From: Chloroflexota bacterium
Lineage (GTDB): Bacteria; Vulcanimicrobiota; JAMCWD01
Assembly: GCA_023475345.1 (NCBI GenBank)
Contig: JAMCWD010000016.1
Span: 1-64,000, forward strand
Direction of reading: 5' to 3'
DNA: 64,000 nucleotides
Shown here in pieces: positions 52,103 through 60,295 of the stretch (its first letter is position 1; each line of letters begins with the position of its first letter). Below the pieces are notes generated by a model. The model ran no database searches and was not told where the DNA came from. It worked only from the letters and a program-made list of their open reading frames with translations. The translations under genes and the position numbers were made by a program.

Positions 52103-52707
52103 CTTCCACAGCAGAGGCCGGGCTTATAAAACGGTGCAAAGACGGTGAAGAATCCGCCTGGGAAGAATTATACGGCACTTACAGGGGACAGGTAACCGGG
52201 ATTTTATCCTGGGGCAAATGGCGGCTTTCAAAAGAAGAAATTGAAGATCTGAGCCAGGAAATTTTCCTGGAGCTTTCCAGGTGCCTGGGCAAATTCCGGG
52301 GGGATTCGAGCCTTTCCACTTTCATCGGCCACATCACGAAAAACCGCTGCATTTCACATATCAGGAAGGTTACCGCTTTGAAAAGGCCCAGGGAGGATCT
52401 TTCTTCTTTCAGGAAGGATGACCCCGAAGAGAACTCCCCGTACGACCCGCCGGATCAGAATCCCGGCCCGGAAGAAACAGTTATCTCCGCACTTGAGATC
52501 CGGGCCGTCCGGGATACCATAAGGCAGATGGACCCCGAATGCAGAAAAGTCCTTAACATGCGCTATTTCAAAGACCTTCCTTACGATAAGATTTCCGAAA
52601 CGCTGGGCGTTCCCATAGGCACCGTATGCTCCAGGCTCAAACGCTGCATTTTAAAGTTCAGGACGCTCATGGAACAAAAAAAGCCCGCATTGCGACCGAA
52701 CAGGTGA
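52099..52707 (+). CDS. ECF-type RNA polymerase sigma factor
   Basis: 202 residues beginning at a GTG that shares its last bases with the folE2 stop. Region 2 (GEESAWEELYGTYRGQVTGIL, DLSQEIFLELSRCLGKFRGDSSLSTFIGHITKNRCISHIRK) and region 4 (MDPECRKVLNMRYFKDLPYDKISETLGVPIGTVCSRLKRC) are complete. The next gene encodes a membrane anti-sigma factor. Coupling to folE2 means the folate/preQ0 genes and this sigma factor are translated from one transcript. Confidence 0.92.
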   Translation: MTSTAEAGLIKRCKDGEESAWEELYGTYRGQVTGILSWGKWRLSKEEIEDLSQEIFLELSRCLGKFRGDSSLSTFIGHITKNRCISHIRKVTALKRPREDLSSFRKDDPEENSPYDPPDQNPGPEETVISALEIRAVRDTIRQMDPECRKVLNMRYFKDLPYDKISETLGVPIGTVCSRLKRCILKFRTLMEQKKPALRPNR

Positions 52708-52716
52708 GGGATTGTC

Positions 52717-54270
52717 ATGAAGTGTGATAAGCCGGAAATTAACGAAAAGCTCCTTGCTTACCTGGAAGGCGAAATTCCGCCGGGTGATGCTGATGAGATC
52801 AGGAAGCATATCGAATCATGCAGTCATTGTTCAAGTGAGCTTGAAAGCCTGAGGGGCACAGCCGCGCTCCTTCGGGAAGCAGGAAAAGCCGGGGAATGTC
52901 CTCCCGCCGAAGATATCGTAAGGTACGCATCCGGCATCCCCGTGCCGGAAGTTGAAGATCATATCGCGAAATGCGCCGCATGCAGGGAAGAAGTTTCCAT
53001 GCTGAAGGCGATGGATGAAGAGTTGTCTTCAGCAGGGCCTGTATTAAAGAAGGAAAAACTGCCGAAAAAGCTCCGCAAAAGCCTCCCGCTTAAAGAAAAA
53101 CCCGGCTTCTTCCAGGCGCTGAACAGGCTGTTTTTGAAACCGGGGCCTGCTATGGCCGTCGTCGGCCTGCTTGTCAGCATGGTGCTGGTGGTTCTTTTGC
53201 TGAACCAGTATCTTACCTCGCCCGGCTCGCCCATGATGGGATATAGGAGCCGCCCGGCTGAAAAATCACAGGCAGCAACTGAAACAAAGGCGAAGGAAAT
53301 GCCCGCGGAAGAGCAGGCCGCCGCTGTCCGGGATCAACTGACACGGGAAGAGATTGCCGCCGTTTCCGAAACCGGACAATATAAATCAGCCGAAACTCCG
53401 GTGAGGACATTGCAGGAACCGGAAGCCGCCGGAAAAGCCGAACCGGCTTTGACTGAGAAAGCCGTTGTTAAATTTGCCGATAAATCTGAAGCCTCATTAA
53501 AGAAACAGGCGGAGACGGCAGGGTTGTCTTACGGGGAAAAGGCAAAAGAATCCGTATCCTCCAAATTGCCGGAATCCGGCCCAGAGAGAGGGGACAGGGT
53601 TGACGCCTTCAAGCAGGAGACAGCTCTCCCACAGGCAGGAACGACTGCCCCGGCTATGGCCCCTCCGTCGGCAAGAAAACAAGCTGCTGCGAAGGCTCCG
53701 CTTCCTGCCGGGTATGGTGAAGGCGCCGGAAAAGTTGGAGAAGTTGGAAAGAGCGCCGCTCCTCCCGCCGGGGAAGCCCTGGGAAGCGCCGCCGCCCCGA
53801 TGCCCGCTCCTGCATCTACTGTGCCTGCATTAAAATCGTCAGTTTCGCCTTATTCTTCACTGCCGAAAACTGAAGCAATGCCCGCCCCGCTTCCTGAAAA
53901 CAGGGCAAAAGACACCCTATCAGCAGGTTACCAGGCACAGGAGCAGGTTTCTGGCCAGCAGAATTTCGCCGAGCAGAACGCGTTTATAGAGCCTGAAGGC
54001 AAGGGGCATGCATACCCCATCTCCGGCGAAAAGTTAAACGCAATGTGGAAGGATCTCTCCGGCATCCTGGGAAAAGACGCCCGCCTGTTGTACAACCAGG
54101 ATTCAGGCCTGCTTACCGTCCTGACCCCGAAAGCCCCCGGAAATAACGCGAAGAGTTCAGTGCTGGAACTTTTGAATAGAAAATACGGATTTGATAAAAG
54201 CCGGGTGATCTTCAAGACCCTTTATCCTGCCCGAAACAGCGATCAAAACCAGTTAAACGAACCTGAATAA
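52717..54270 (+). CDS. Transmembrane anti-sigma factor with long Ala/Pro-rich extracytoplasmic region
   Basis: 517 residues. Two anti-sigma zinc fingers precede a membrane helix: His31-x3-Cys35-x2-Cys38 and His82-x3-Cys86-x2-Cys89. The helix is at about 144-166. The following ~290 residues are Ala, Pro, Lys and Glu-rich and probably disordered. The last ~90 residues (YPISGEKLNAMWKDLSGILGKDARLLYNQD) form a small folded domain. The double zinc finger and the long external region are unusual. It should hold the preceding sigma factor at the membrane and release it on an envelope signal; the signal is unknown. Confidence 0.85.
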   Translation: MKCDKPEINEKLLAYLEGEIPPGDADEIRKHIESCSHCSSELESLRGTAALLREAGKAGECPPAEDIVRYASGIPVPEVEDHIAKCAACREEVSMLKAMDEELSSAGPVLKKEKLPKKLRKSLPLKEKPGFFQALNRLFLKPGPAMAVVGLLVSMVLVVLLLNQYLTSPGSPMMGYRSRPAEKSQAATETKAKEMPAEEQAAAVRDQLTREEIAAVSETGQYKSAETPVRTLQEPEAAGKAEPALTEKAVVKFADKSEASLKKQAETAGLSYGEKAKESVSSKLPESGPERGDRVDAFKQETALPQAGTTAPAMAPPSARKQAAAKAPLPAGYGEGAGKVGEVGKSAAPPAGEALGSAAAPMPAPASTVPALKSSVSPYSSLPKTEAMPAPLPENRAKDTLSAGYQAQEQVSGQQNFAEQNAFIEPEGKGHAYPISGEKLNAMWKDLSGILGKDARLLYNQDSGLLTVLTPKAPGNNAKSSVLELLNRKYGFDKSRVIFKTLYPARNSDQNQLNEPE

Positions 54271-54366
54271 AGACGGGGCGAAGGAACTTAAAGATCACCC
54301 GTTTTAAGCCGGACGGCGGGTTTCTTGCGCCCGGATGATGCGGGGTAGTTAGGTTGCCAATGAATA

Positions 54367-55626
54367 TCATTTTCCTATTGTTTTTAACAAATCTCTTAAT
54401 TCCATTTTTTCACTTTGTTCAATATTTTCTTTCTCAAACTTCATTACAGTTCTTCTTATTATATCTCTTATAAATTGATTCTTTTTAACATCCTGTATCC
54501 ATTGCTTTGTTTCAGAAACAAATTGTTTGTTTTTAATCATATTCATAAAACCTCTAACTATAGAAGTTATTGTACCTTCATCATAATATTTATCCTTCGT
54601 AAATAGTTCCCGGGTGATATCAAGAAAGGCTGTGTAACATTTAGAAAAACCCTGTTTAGATGATTGTTGATTAATTATTTGTACATAAGCGCCTTGTAAT
54701 TTCTCATACACGGATTTAATGGAATCTTTATCTTCAATACCTTCTATAAAGCCTTTGGTTGCTTCCAGCCAAAGTCGAACAGAATCTGGCTCAACCGAAT
54801 TGGACGCAAATTCGAGTGCTTGTTTTACAAAATTAAATCCCCATTTAACAGGCAATATATCTTTATCTTTTAAATCTCTTACGATATTAACTTTAGCTCC
54901 AAAATTATCCTTGCTAAAATTAGTATGCATATATTTTATTAGAGAATCTAAGCAATTCTGAGAGACAAAATATATTAAAAATTTCTCGGCATTCGGTTTG
55001 TTTCTAATCTGACTATAAAAACTCACATCTTTCTTAAAATAAGAAGTAAAAACTTCTTCTATCTGTGACAAGTAGCCTGGCATGTCACTGAAAGTATCAA
55101 TAAATGCAGTTACCAAAGCTTTCCCTTTATCACTTATGTTCACGGTGTCTAATTTCTTTATTCTGGCTATTATTCTATCAGCCAAAGTATTGTCTTTTTC
55201 TAAAAGTAATCTTGCAAAAGCAACTAAATCTTCCGAATTAAATTCCGTAAGCAAAGCATCGATTTCACCGGAATTCAAAATTGAACCAATCTTTTTGAAT
55301 TCTCTCGTATTAAATTTTTCTATCAATTTATTCTTATATTCATCGTCTTTAGCAATTTTGAAAATAAGAGATAAAATATTGGAACCTGTTGTCTGATATA
55401 ATTGCCTTTTAATAACTTCTCTGTCAAGTGTGTATGCTATAAATTCGAATAACTTGTCAAATGTCACCCTATTTAATAAAATCATGCCCCTCAATGTGTC
55501 CCAAGCTTGACTTACAATTAAATTATAAGTTCCGTCAGGCAATCCAGGCCATATATCTTTATTTACAAGGAACGGTTCCAGGTGATCTGCACTAATATTG
55601 TGAGTCCTCTTTAAGTATCTATACAA
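54367..55626 (-). CDS. AT-rich partner of the KAP NTPase, probably frame-disrupted at its 5' end
   Basis: 419 residues from a TTG, mostly helical and charged, with no recognised domain. The same frame stays open and reads like coding sequence for about 90 bases upstream of the TTG (up to 55728) but contains no ATG. An ATG-ATG that overlaps the KAP stop (TAATGATG, 55740-55733) would read straight into this frame if a run of six T (55723-55728, minus strand) had five. So either a one-base insertion has disrupted the gene, the run is read through by slippage, or a sequencing error is present. Neighbouring codon use matches the KAP gene. Confidence 0.6.
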   Translation of the reverse strand: MYRYLKRTHNISADHLEPFLVNKDIWPGLPDGTYNLIVSQAWDTLRGMILLNRVTFDKLFEFIAYTLDREVIKRQLYQTTGSNILSLIFKIAKDDEYKNKLIEKFNTREFKKIGSILNSGEIDALLTEFNSEDLVAFARLLLEKDNTLADRIIARIKKLDTVNISDKGKALVTAFIDTFSDMPGYLSQIEEVFTSYFKKDVSFYSQIRNKPNAEKFLIYFVSQNCLDSLIKYMHTNFSKDNFGAKVNIVRDLKDKDILPVKWGFNFVKQALEFASNSVEPDSVRLWLEATKGFIEGIEDKDSIKSVYEKLQGAYVQIINQQSSKQGFSKCYTAFLDITRELFTKDKYYDEGTITSIVRGFMNMIKNKQFVSETKQWIQDVKKNQFIRDIIRRTVMKFEKENIEQSEKMELRDLLKTIGK

Positions 55627-55737
55627 TTCTTCTCGAAATTGATTGTTTTTATCAACAAAAATTTTATCTTTACGACAATCATCGTCTTTATTCGTTACGA
55701 ATTTCTTGTCAATCTCACTAAGAAAAAATTGTCATCA

Positions 55738-56955
55738 TTATCGTTTACTAAACACATCAGGCCATTCTTCGCGAATAATCGCCAACCTTGAAAGCATCGG
55801 CTCGTTTTTTGTAACTGAACCTTTAGGTATAAGCTCTTTCTTTTCTTTTTCATGTGCAAGCAAACGTTCTGCTTGAAAATTATTTAGAAATTGAATGATT
55901 CTCCTGGGACTCTTGGAAAACCCCTGTGCAACTATTGATAATATTTCTGAAGTGATATTTAAGTTGTATTTTTTATTTAGCCCGGAAGCAAAATCAAATA
56001 ATTCCCCGTCTGAAAATTTCTTAATTACAACATTGATGTTAAACATTTTTCTGAGGAACTCATCGGCTTCCTGTTTTTCGAATTTTATCCTTGATGTTAA
56101 ATATTTCTTTATTCCGTCCTCGTCTATAGGCAAAATAAAAATGACCCCTTTTCTCCCAAGAAAAGTTTTAACAGCTAATAATAATTCAATAACAATATCC
56201 CCATGACACCTGTCAATGTTGTCGATAATGATGACAATTTTTTCTGTCTTATACTTATTTTTAATCGCATTAATTGTGTCATTAAAAAATTTTTCGAATT
56301 GTTCCGGAGCAAAAACTTTTGTTTTAGTAACAGAAGTCTTATATACAATATACAGATTCCCCAAAACAAAAGTAATTAAAGGTAATACTATTGTACCAAT
56401 TAAAGTTAGAATCGTTTTGATATTATAAGCGGAATCAGGAAACATTATATAAAATGAAATAATAGTGATAACCATTAAAATATATACAGGAATACAAAAC
56501 CAAAGTATTTTTGTATTAGGTGTTACTTTATTATCTACTTCTTCATGTCTATCACAATAAAATTTTTCTAATTCTGTTTTATCAGACAATTCAAATTTTT
56601 TGCTTAACTCTATAAGGAAAGTCCTTCTGAAAGAATCACGAGAATATTTCCAGGCATCATAATTAAAAACCTTAATTTTTGATTTCGTGTCTTTCTCAAA
56701 TTTCTTCTCAAGTGTTCTTAATATTGAGGACTTTCCGCTTCCCCATCCGCCCAGTAAACTTATTGTTGTGTTATTTTTATTGTCATCACCTTTGTTATCT
56801 TTATCTTCAATTTCAATAGTTCCGGCAATGGTTTTAATGACATTCGAAAGAATCTCTACATAGGGTAACGTGCCTAGTAAATCCTGACCTTCTTCAAGAA
56901 GATCTATCTCTTCATCAGGAATAAAATTATAGCTAATTCTGTCACTCATACTCAT
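55738..56955 (-). CDS. KAP-family P-loop NTPase with membrane helices
   Basis: 405 residues, strongly AT-rich. Walker A is LLGGWGSGKSSILRTLEK (around residue 67-84). Two membrane helices follow (about 150-170 and 180-205), then Walker B KIVIIIDNIDRCHGD and a later LIPK/ITSEILSIVAQGFSKSPRRIIQFLNNF sensor segment, which is the KAP arrangement of helices inserted between Walker motifs. KAP NTPases include Kidins220 and PifA; in bacteria several serve phage or plasmid exclusion. The stop overlaps the ATG of the partner gene. Defence is a reasonable guess from family and AT-rich context, not shown. Confidence 0.85.
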   Translation of the reverse strand: MSMSDRISYNFIPDEEIDLLEEGQDLLGTLPYVEILSNVIKTIAGTIEIEDKDNKGDDNKNNTTISLLGGWGSGKSSILRTLEKKFEKDTKSKIKVFNYDAWKYSRDSFRRTFLIELSKKFELSDKTELEKFYCDRHEEVDNKVTPNTKILWFCIPVYILMVITIISFYIMFPDSAYNIKTILTLIGTIVLPLITFVLGNLYIVYKTSVTKTKVFAPEQFEKFFNDTINAIKNKYKTEKIVIIIDNIDRCHGDIVIELLLAVKTFLGRKGVIFILPIDEDGIKKYLTSRIKFEKQEADEFLRKMFNINVVIKKFSDGELFDFASGLNKKYNLNITSEILSIVAQGFSKSPRRIIQFLNNFQAERLLAHEKEKKELIPKGSVTKNEPMLSRLAIIREEWPDVFSKR

Positions 56956-57140
56956 AACAATCTATTTTTTTGACATCTTCAATCCCCGCCTGGATTCTCT
57001 ATAATATATTCATCCTGAAATTCCCGATTCCTTTTATCATACTTATTCCCCGATCAGTATTTTCGCCGTCCTATGCGCCGGGCGGGAAGTTTACGGCACG
57101 CGCCAGATTTATTTTCCCCCGGTTATTGAGTTATAGCAAA

Positions 57141-57175
57141 AAAAAAGCGCCGGGGTTTCTCCCCGGCGCTTTTTT
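57141..57175. terminator. Strong bidirectional terminator
   Basis: Arms AAAAAAGCGCCGGGG (57141-57155) and CCCCGGCGCTTTTTT (57161-57175) are perfectly complementary around a 5-base loop. On the minus strand it terminates the lytic transglycosylase gene 25 bases downstream of its stop and isolates the AT-rich KAP island. Confidence 0.93.
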
Positions 57176-57199
57176 AAGTCATTCTAGATAAAAGTCTCC

Positions 57200-57949
57200 T
57201 CAATAAGGGTAATATTGCCTTACTTTCCTGACATAATGAGCCGCTCCCGCGGTAATGCCGTAACTGCGCACGGTGCCGGGACCTGCGTTATAAGCGGCAA
57301 GCGCCCTATCGATATTTCCGAACATGTTAATCATCATCCGCAGATACTTACAACCGGCTTTGATGTTGCTTTCGGGGTTCCACGGGTCGTTACAACCCAT
57401 ATAACTTGCAGTGCTGGGGATCATCTGCATAAGTCCGAGCGCCCCGGAATATGACCTTGCATAATTCCAGTTGCCCGACTCGACCTTGATAACAGCCCTG
57501 ACCAGCCTCGGGTCAATGTTGTTGATCGCGGCGTATTTTTTGATAATGGGAGCGATGTCCAGCCTGACGAACCCTCTTTTACCGCGGGATGCCAGGGACT
57601 GGCGCTTGTGGCCGTAAGGCATGTGATTCGGATACACCGCAATGAAAATAGAAGGGAAACCAGGGTCGTTGGAAACGATTTCTATTTCTTCTTCCTCTTG
57701 AACTACAGCCTTTTTCACGGTCTTTACGGTCTTGAAGACCCCCTGGCGGGTATTTGCAGGTTCCGCAATGACAAATGAATTGACGATTGTGGTATTGCAT
57801 GAGGACGTTTCGCCGACTGACTCTCCTATGTTTACCAGGCCGTTTGTCCCCGTATCCCCGAAAGGAACGGAGTTGGCCTGAAGGCTGCCCAGGCATAAAC
57901 CTGAAACAACCAGCGCCAGCACGACTGCTTTCAAAAACTTATTCTTCAC
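57200..57949 (-). CDS. Exported lytic transglycosylase (SLT domain)
   Basis: 249 residues from a GTG 7 bases after GGAGG (the TTG one codon earlier is less likely). A Sec signal (KAVVLALVVSGLCLGSLQA) is followed by a ~100-residue linker and a C-terminal goose-lysozyme-like SLT domain: RLVRAVIKVESGNWNYARSYSGALGLMQMIPSTA, with the catalytic Glu in VESG, then YNAGPGTVRSYG near the end. It cleaves peptidoglycan glycan strands in the periplasm, making 1,6-anhydro ends. It is a single-gene unit closed by the terminator at 57141-57175. Confidence 0.9.
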   Translation of the reverse strand: MKNKFLKAVVLALVVSGLCLGSLQANSVPFGDTGTNGLVNIGESVGETSSCNTTIVNSFVIAEPANTRQGVFKTVKTVKKAVVQEEEEIEIVSNDPGFPSIFIAVYPNHMPYGHKRQSLASRGKRGFVRLDIAPIIKKYAAINNIDPRLVRAVIKVESGNWNYARSYSGALGLMQMIPSTASYMGCNDPWNPESNIKAGCKYLRMMINMFGNIDRALAAYNAGPGTVRSYGITAGAAHYVRKVRQYYPY

Positions 57950-58248
57950 CAAAACACCTCCAGTTCAATGGGTGAAATTTTCGATATCGTAATATGAATA
58001 TCCTGCTAATGTCAAACTAAAAATTCAAGCTGCATCTATATCGGCATATTGTAAAACTGCTGAACCCGGCATCAATACAGGGTTTCTGTAATAAAACACG
58101 CTATAAACCCTTATGACACAACAGTTTAGAGGGGGAAGGAAATTTTAATATTGAAACCGATTCGTCCCCCTGCCTGTGTTTATGCCGTTATTCGAGGCGT
58201 CCGGCGCCCTGAATACCCCCCGGCAAAGGTAAACAGCGTCAAAAATAT

Positions 58249-58458
58249 TTATTCCGGGTCCAGGGCGTTTTCTTCCTGATTTTCAGGCAATGCCATCGGC
58301 GCGCCGCAGCGGAGGCATACGAGGTAGCCGTCGGGATCAGGACAGTCGTCCGTCCATATAGGATGGGCATCAGGCTTTCCCTCATTAAAAGGGCATTCGG
58401 GGTTCGAGCAGAATACGCCGAACGGGTTTCCTTTCGAATCATACCTGGAATAAATCAT
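58249..58458 (-). CDS. Small zinc-ribbon-like protein, 69 residues
   Basis: MIYSRYDSKGNPFGVFCSNPECPFNEGKPDAHPIW with CSNPEC, then CPDPDGYLVCLRCGAPM: five Cys, plausibly a zinc ribbon. The ATG is behind an exemplary AAAAGGAGGAGTTCG site. No membrane segment and no known family. It is 52 bases downstream of the three-gene unit at 58511-63492 on the same strand and may belong to that operon. Confidence 0.7.
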   Translation of the reverse strand: MIYSRYDSKGNPFGVFCSNPECPFNEGKPDAHPIWTDDCPDPDGYLVCLRCGAPMALPENQEENALDPE

Positions 58459-58510
58459 CGAACTCCTCCTTTTAATTATAAGTGAAATTACCCTGTATCA
58501 GGTTACCCGG

Positions 58511-58858
58511 TTATAAGAATCTCTTTACAGGGACGCCGGGAAGCCAGGCCGAATCCGGGTAAACTTCCACTATCCGGAAAGCTCTTTCCATCCCGGAGCG
58601 TCCTCCCCTCCCCGGATGGGGCTTGAAGAACAGCGCATGAACAAGGTCGCTTAAATTTACCGCCGGGCGGACCGCCAGCTTTATAAACCCGTATTTCTTG
58701 CAGGCTTCCTTCCACTTGGTTCCCAGGTCGGTAACATCCGCCAGGAACGATGTCTCCTCCCTTATCTCCGCAAGAAGCCCCGCGTCGAAGGTCAATATGA
58801 AATCGCGGTCCTCGATACAGAAGAGTATCCTTACCGGCTCTTCATAAGAGAGCAGCAC
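58511..58858 (-). CDS. Hypothetical protein, 115 residues
   Basis: A GTG-started frame behind AGAGG that ends the three-gene unit. It has no membrane helix or signal peptide. Segments such as EEPVRILFCIEDRDFILTFD and NLSDLVHALFFKPH suggest a small alpha/beta domain. No family is recognised. It begins 21 bases after the stop of the 471-residue gene, so it is likely co-transcribed with it. Confidence 0.6.
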   Translation of the reverse strand: MLLSYEEPVRILFCIEDRDFILTFDAGLLAEIREETSFLADVTDLGTKWKEACKKYGFIKLAVRPAVNLSDLVHALFFKPHPGRGGRSGMERAFRIVEVYPDSAWLPGVPVKRFL

Positions 58859-58879
58859 CTCTTTTATCCCCGACAGCCG

Positions 58880-60295
58880 TCAATTACGGCCCGGTTGTGC
58901 GCTCTTTAAAAGGCCTTCCACCAGGAACTGGAAAGCTCCCGGGCCTTCCAGGCTGCCCAGCCTTGAAAGAAATGAATAAATGACCTCGTAATTGACGGCT
59001 GTCCTGCCGTCCGCCGTTTCAATTATCAGCCTGTCGTCTTCCAGGACTGTTTCAAAAGAGAACATGTCTTCGGGAATTATATCGAGCGTATCTTCGAGGA
59101 TTACCCCCGCCCTGAAAAATTCCCATCCCCTGCCCAGCTTCGATGTGCCGTTTTCCGTCAGGCTTTTGAATATGCCCCAGAGCGAATAGCTTCCAGGCTC
59201 CTCACCTTCCAGGAAGATTTTCATGAACGGCTTCGGAAGATCGTCCTGCTCGGCGGTTAACTCGACCCATTCCGGGGTCGAAGACCTGAATACGGAAGGC
59301 TCGCCCGGCCAGCCCTTTTTAAACGGCAAAAGCAATACTGCGGGATACCTGCCGGTAAAATCGTCGATCCCGCCGCAATAGATAAAAAGCGTTCCCTCGT
59401 CCCCCAGGATAAGCGGAAGCAGCCGGTGGAACAAAACAAGGAATTTATCCGCAGGGTATTCCCGTATCGAAAAGGGCGGAGAAAGAGAAGCCGAAAGAGT
59501 TGGAACGCCTTCTTTCAGGCGCCCCAGTTCCTCGGAAATAATTGAAAGTGACCTTTGTGCTTCCTCAATCTGTGCTTCGTCAAGCTCCGGCCTCCCGTGT
59601 TCAAGGTAGATATGAGAGGTGATCAGATCCGACAGTTCTTTGAAGAATTCCCTCCGGGAAAGCCGGAAAGTAAGCTTTTCCATCCACTGGGGAAGCTCGT
59701 CTATATGGAGCCTGAACGCGTTGGGGTAAAAAGCCTTTGTTTTCCTGACTATCCCTTTCCCGCAAATCTGAACGCGGGAATCCAGGAGCATCGATACAGC
59801 CTGTAAGAACTCCTCCGGCAGCATCGATATAAATTCGCCGGAACATTCGACCCTTATCTCGGGAGGATTTGAAAGCATCCCTTCCAGGAGCAGGAACAAA
59901 ACATCCATGCCGGGGTCGGAGGTCTCATCGAGATCGCGGGATACGGAGAAAAGCCTGAACAGGCTGCTCGGCGTGAAATCGATAAGAACATCGAAATCCA
60001 GCCCCCTGACTTCCCGGAGCCTGCCGTCCTTGACCTGGAAAAGGCCGGACGCCGCCTGCCCTCCTTCGCCCATGCGCATCAGTACCCTCGTGCCTTCACC
60101 GAAAAGCCTGCTTGCCAGGAAGTTCAAAAGGGTGTAAATTCCCCCGGATTCAAATTCCCTGTCAGGTAAAAACGGGACCATGACATGGTCGGAGTCTCCC
60201 GGCGAAAGAAGCTTTTCCCAAATGCTCCACTGAACTTTGAGCCATTCGTCGGGAACGTTAACATTTACAACGCTTGATCCGGTTTCGTTAATCAC
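58880..60295 (-). CDS. Hypothetical protein, 471 residues, partner of the DUF362 fusion
   Basis: A soluble protein without membrane helices. It overlaps the large gene upstream by ATGA, so both are made together. Phrases such as RRYPAVLLLPFKKGWPGEP-like regions, GDEGTLFIYCGGIDDF and LDFDVLIDFTPSSLFRLFSVS show alternating strands and helices of an alpha/beta fold. No catalytic or nucleotide-binding motif is evident, and I do not recognise the family. Confidence 0.7.
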   Translation of the reverse strand: MINETGSSVVNVNVPDEWLKVQWSIWEKLLSPGDSDHVMVPFLPDREFESGGIYTLLNFLASRLFGEGTRVLMRMGEGGQAASGLFQVKDGRLREVRGLDFDVLIDFTPSSLFRLFSVSRDLDETSDPGMDVLFLLLEGMLSNPPEIRVECSGEFISMLPEEFLQAVSMLLDSRVQICGKGIVRKTKAFYPNAFRLHIDELPQWMEKLTFRLSRREFFKELSDLITSHIYLEHGRPELDEAQIEEAQRSLSIISEELGRLKEGVPTLSASLSPPFSIREYPADKFLVLFHRLLPLILGDEGTLFIYCGGIDDFTGRYPAVLLLPFKKGWPGEPSVFRSSTPEWVELTAEQDDLPKPFMKIFLEGEEPGSYSLWGIFKSLTENGTSKLGRGWEFFRAGVILEDTLDIIPEDMFSFETVLEDDRLIIETADGRTAVNYEVIYSFLSRLGSLEGPGAFQFLVEGLLKSAQPGRN

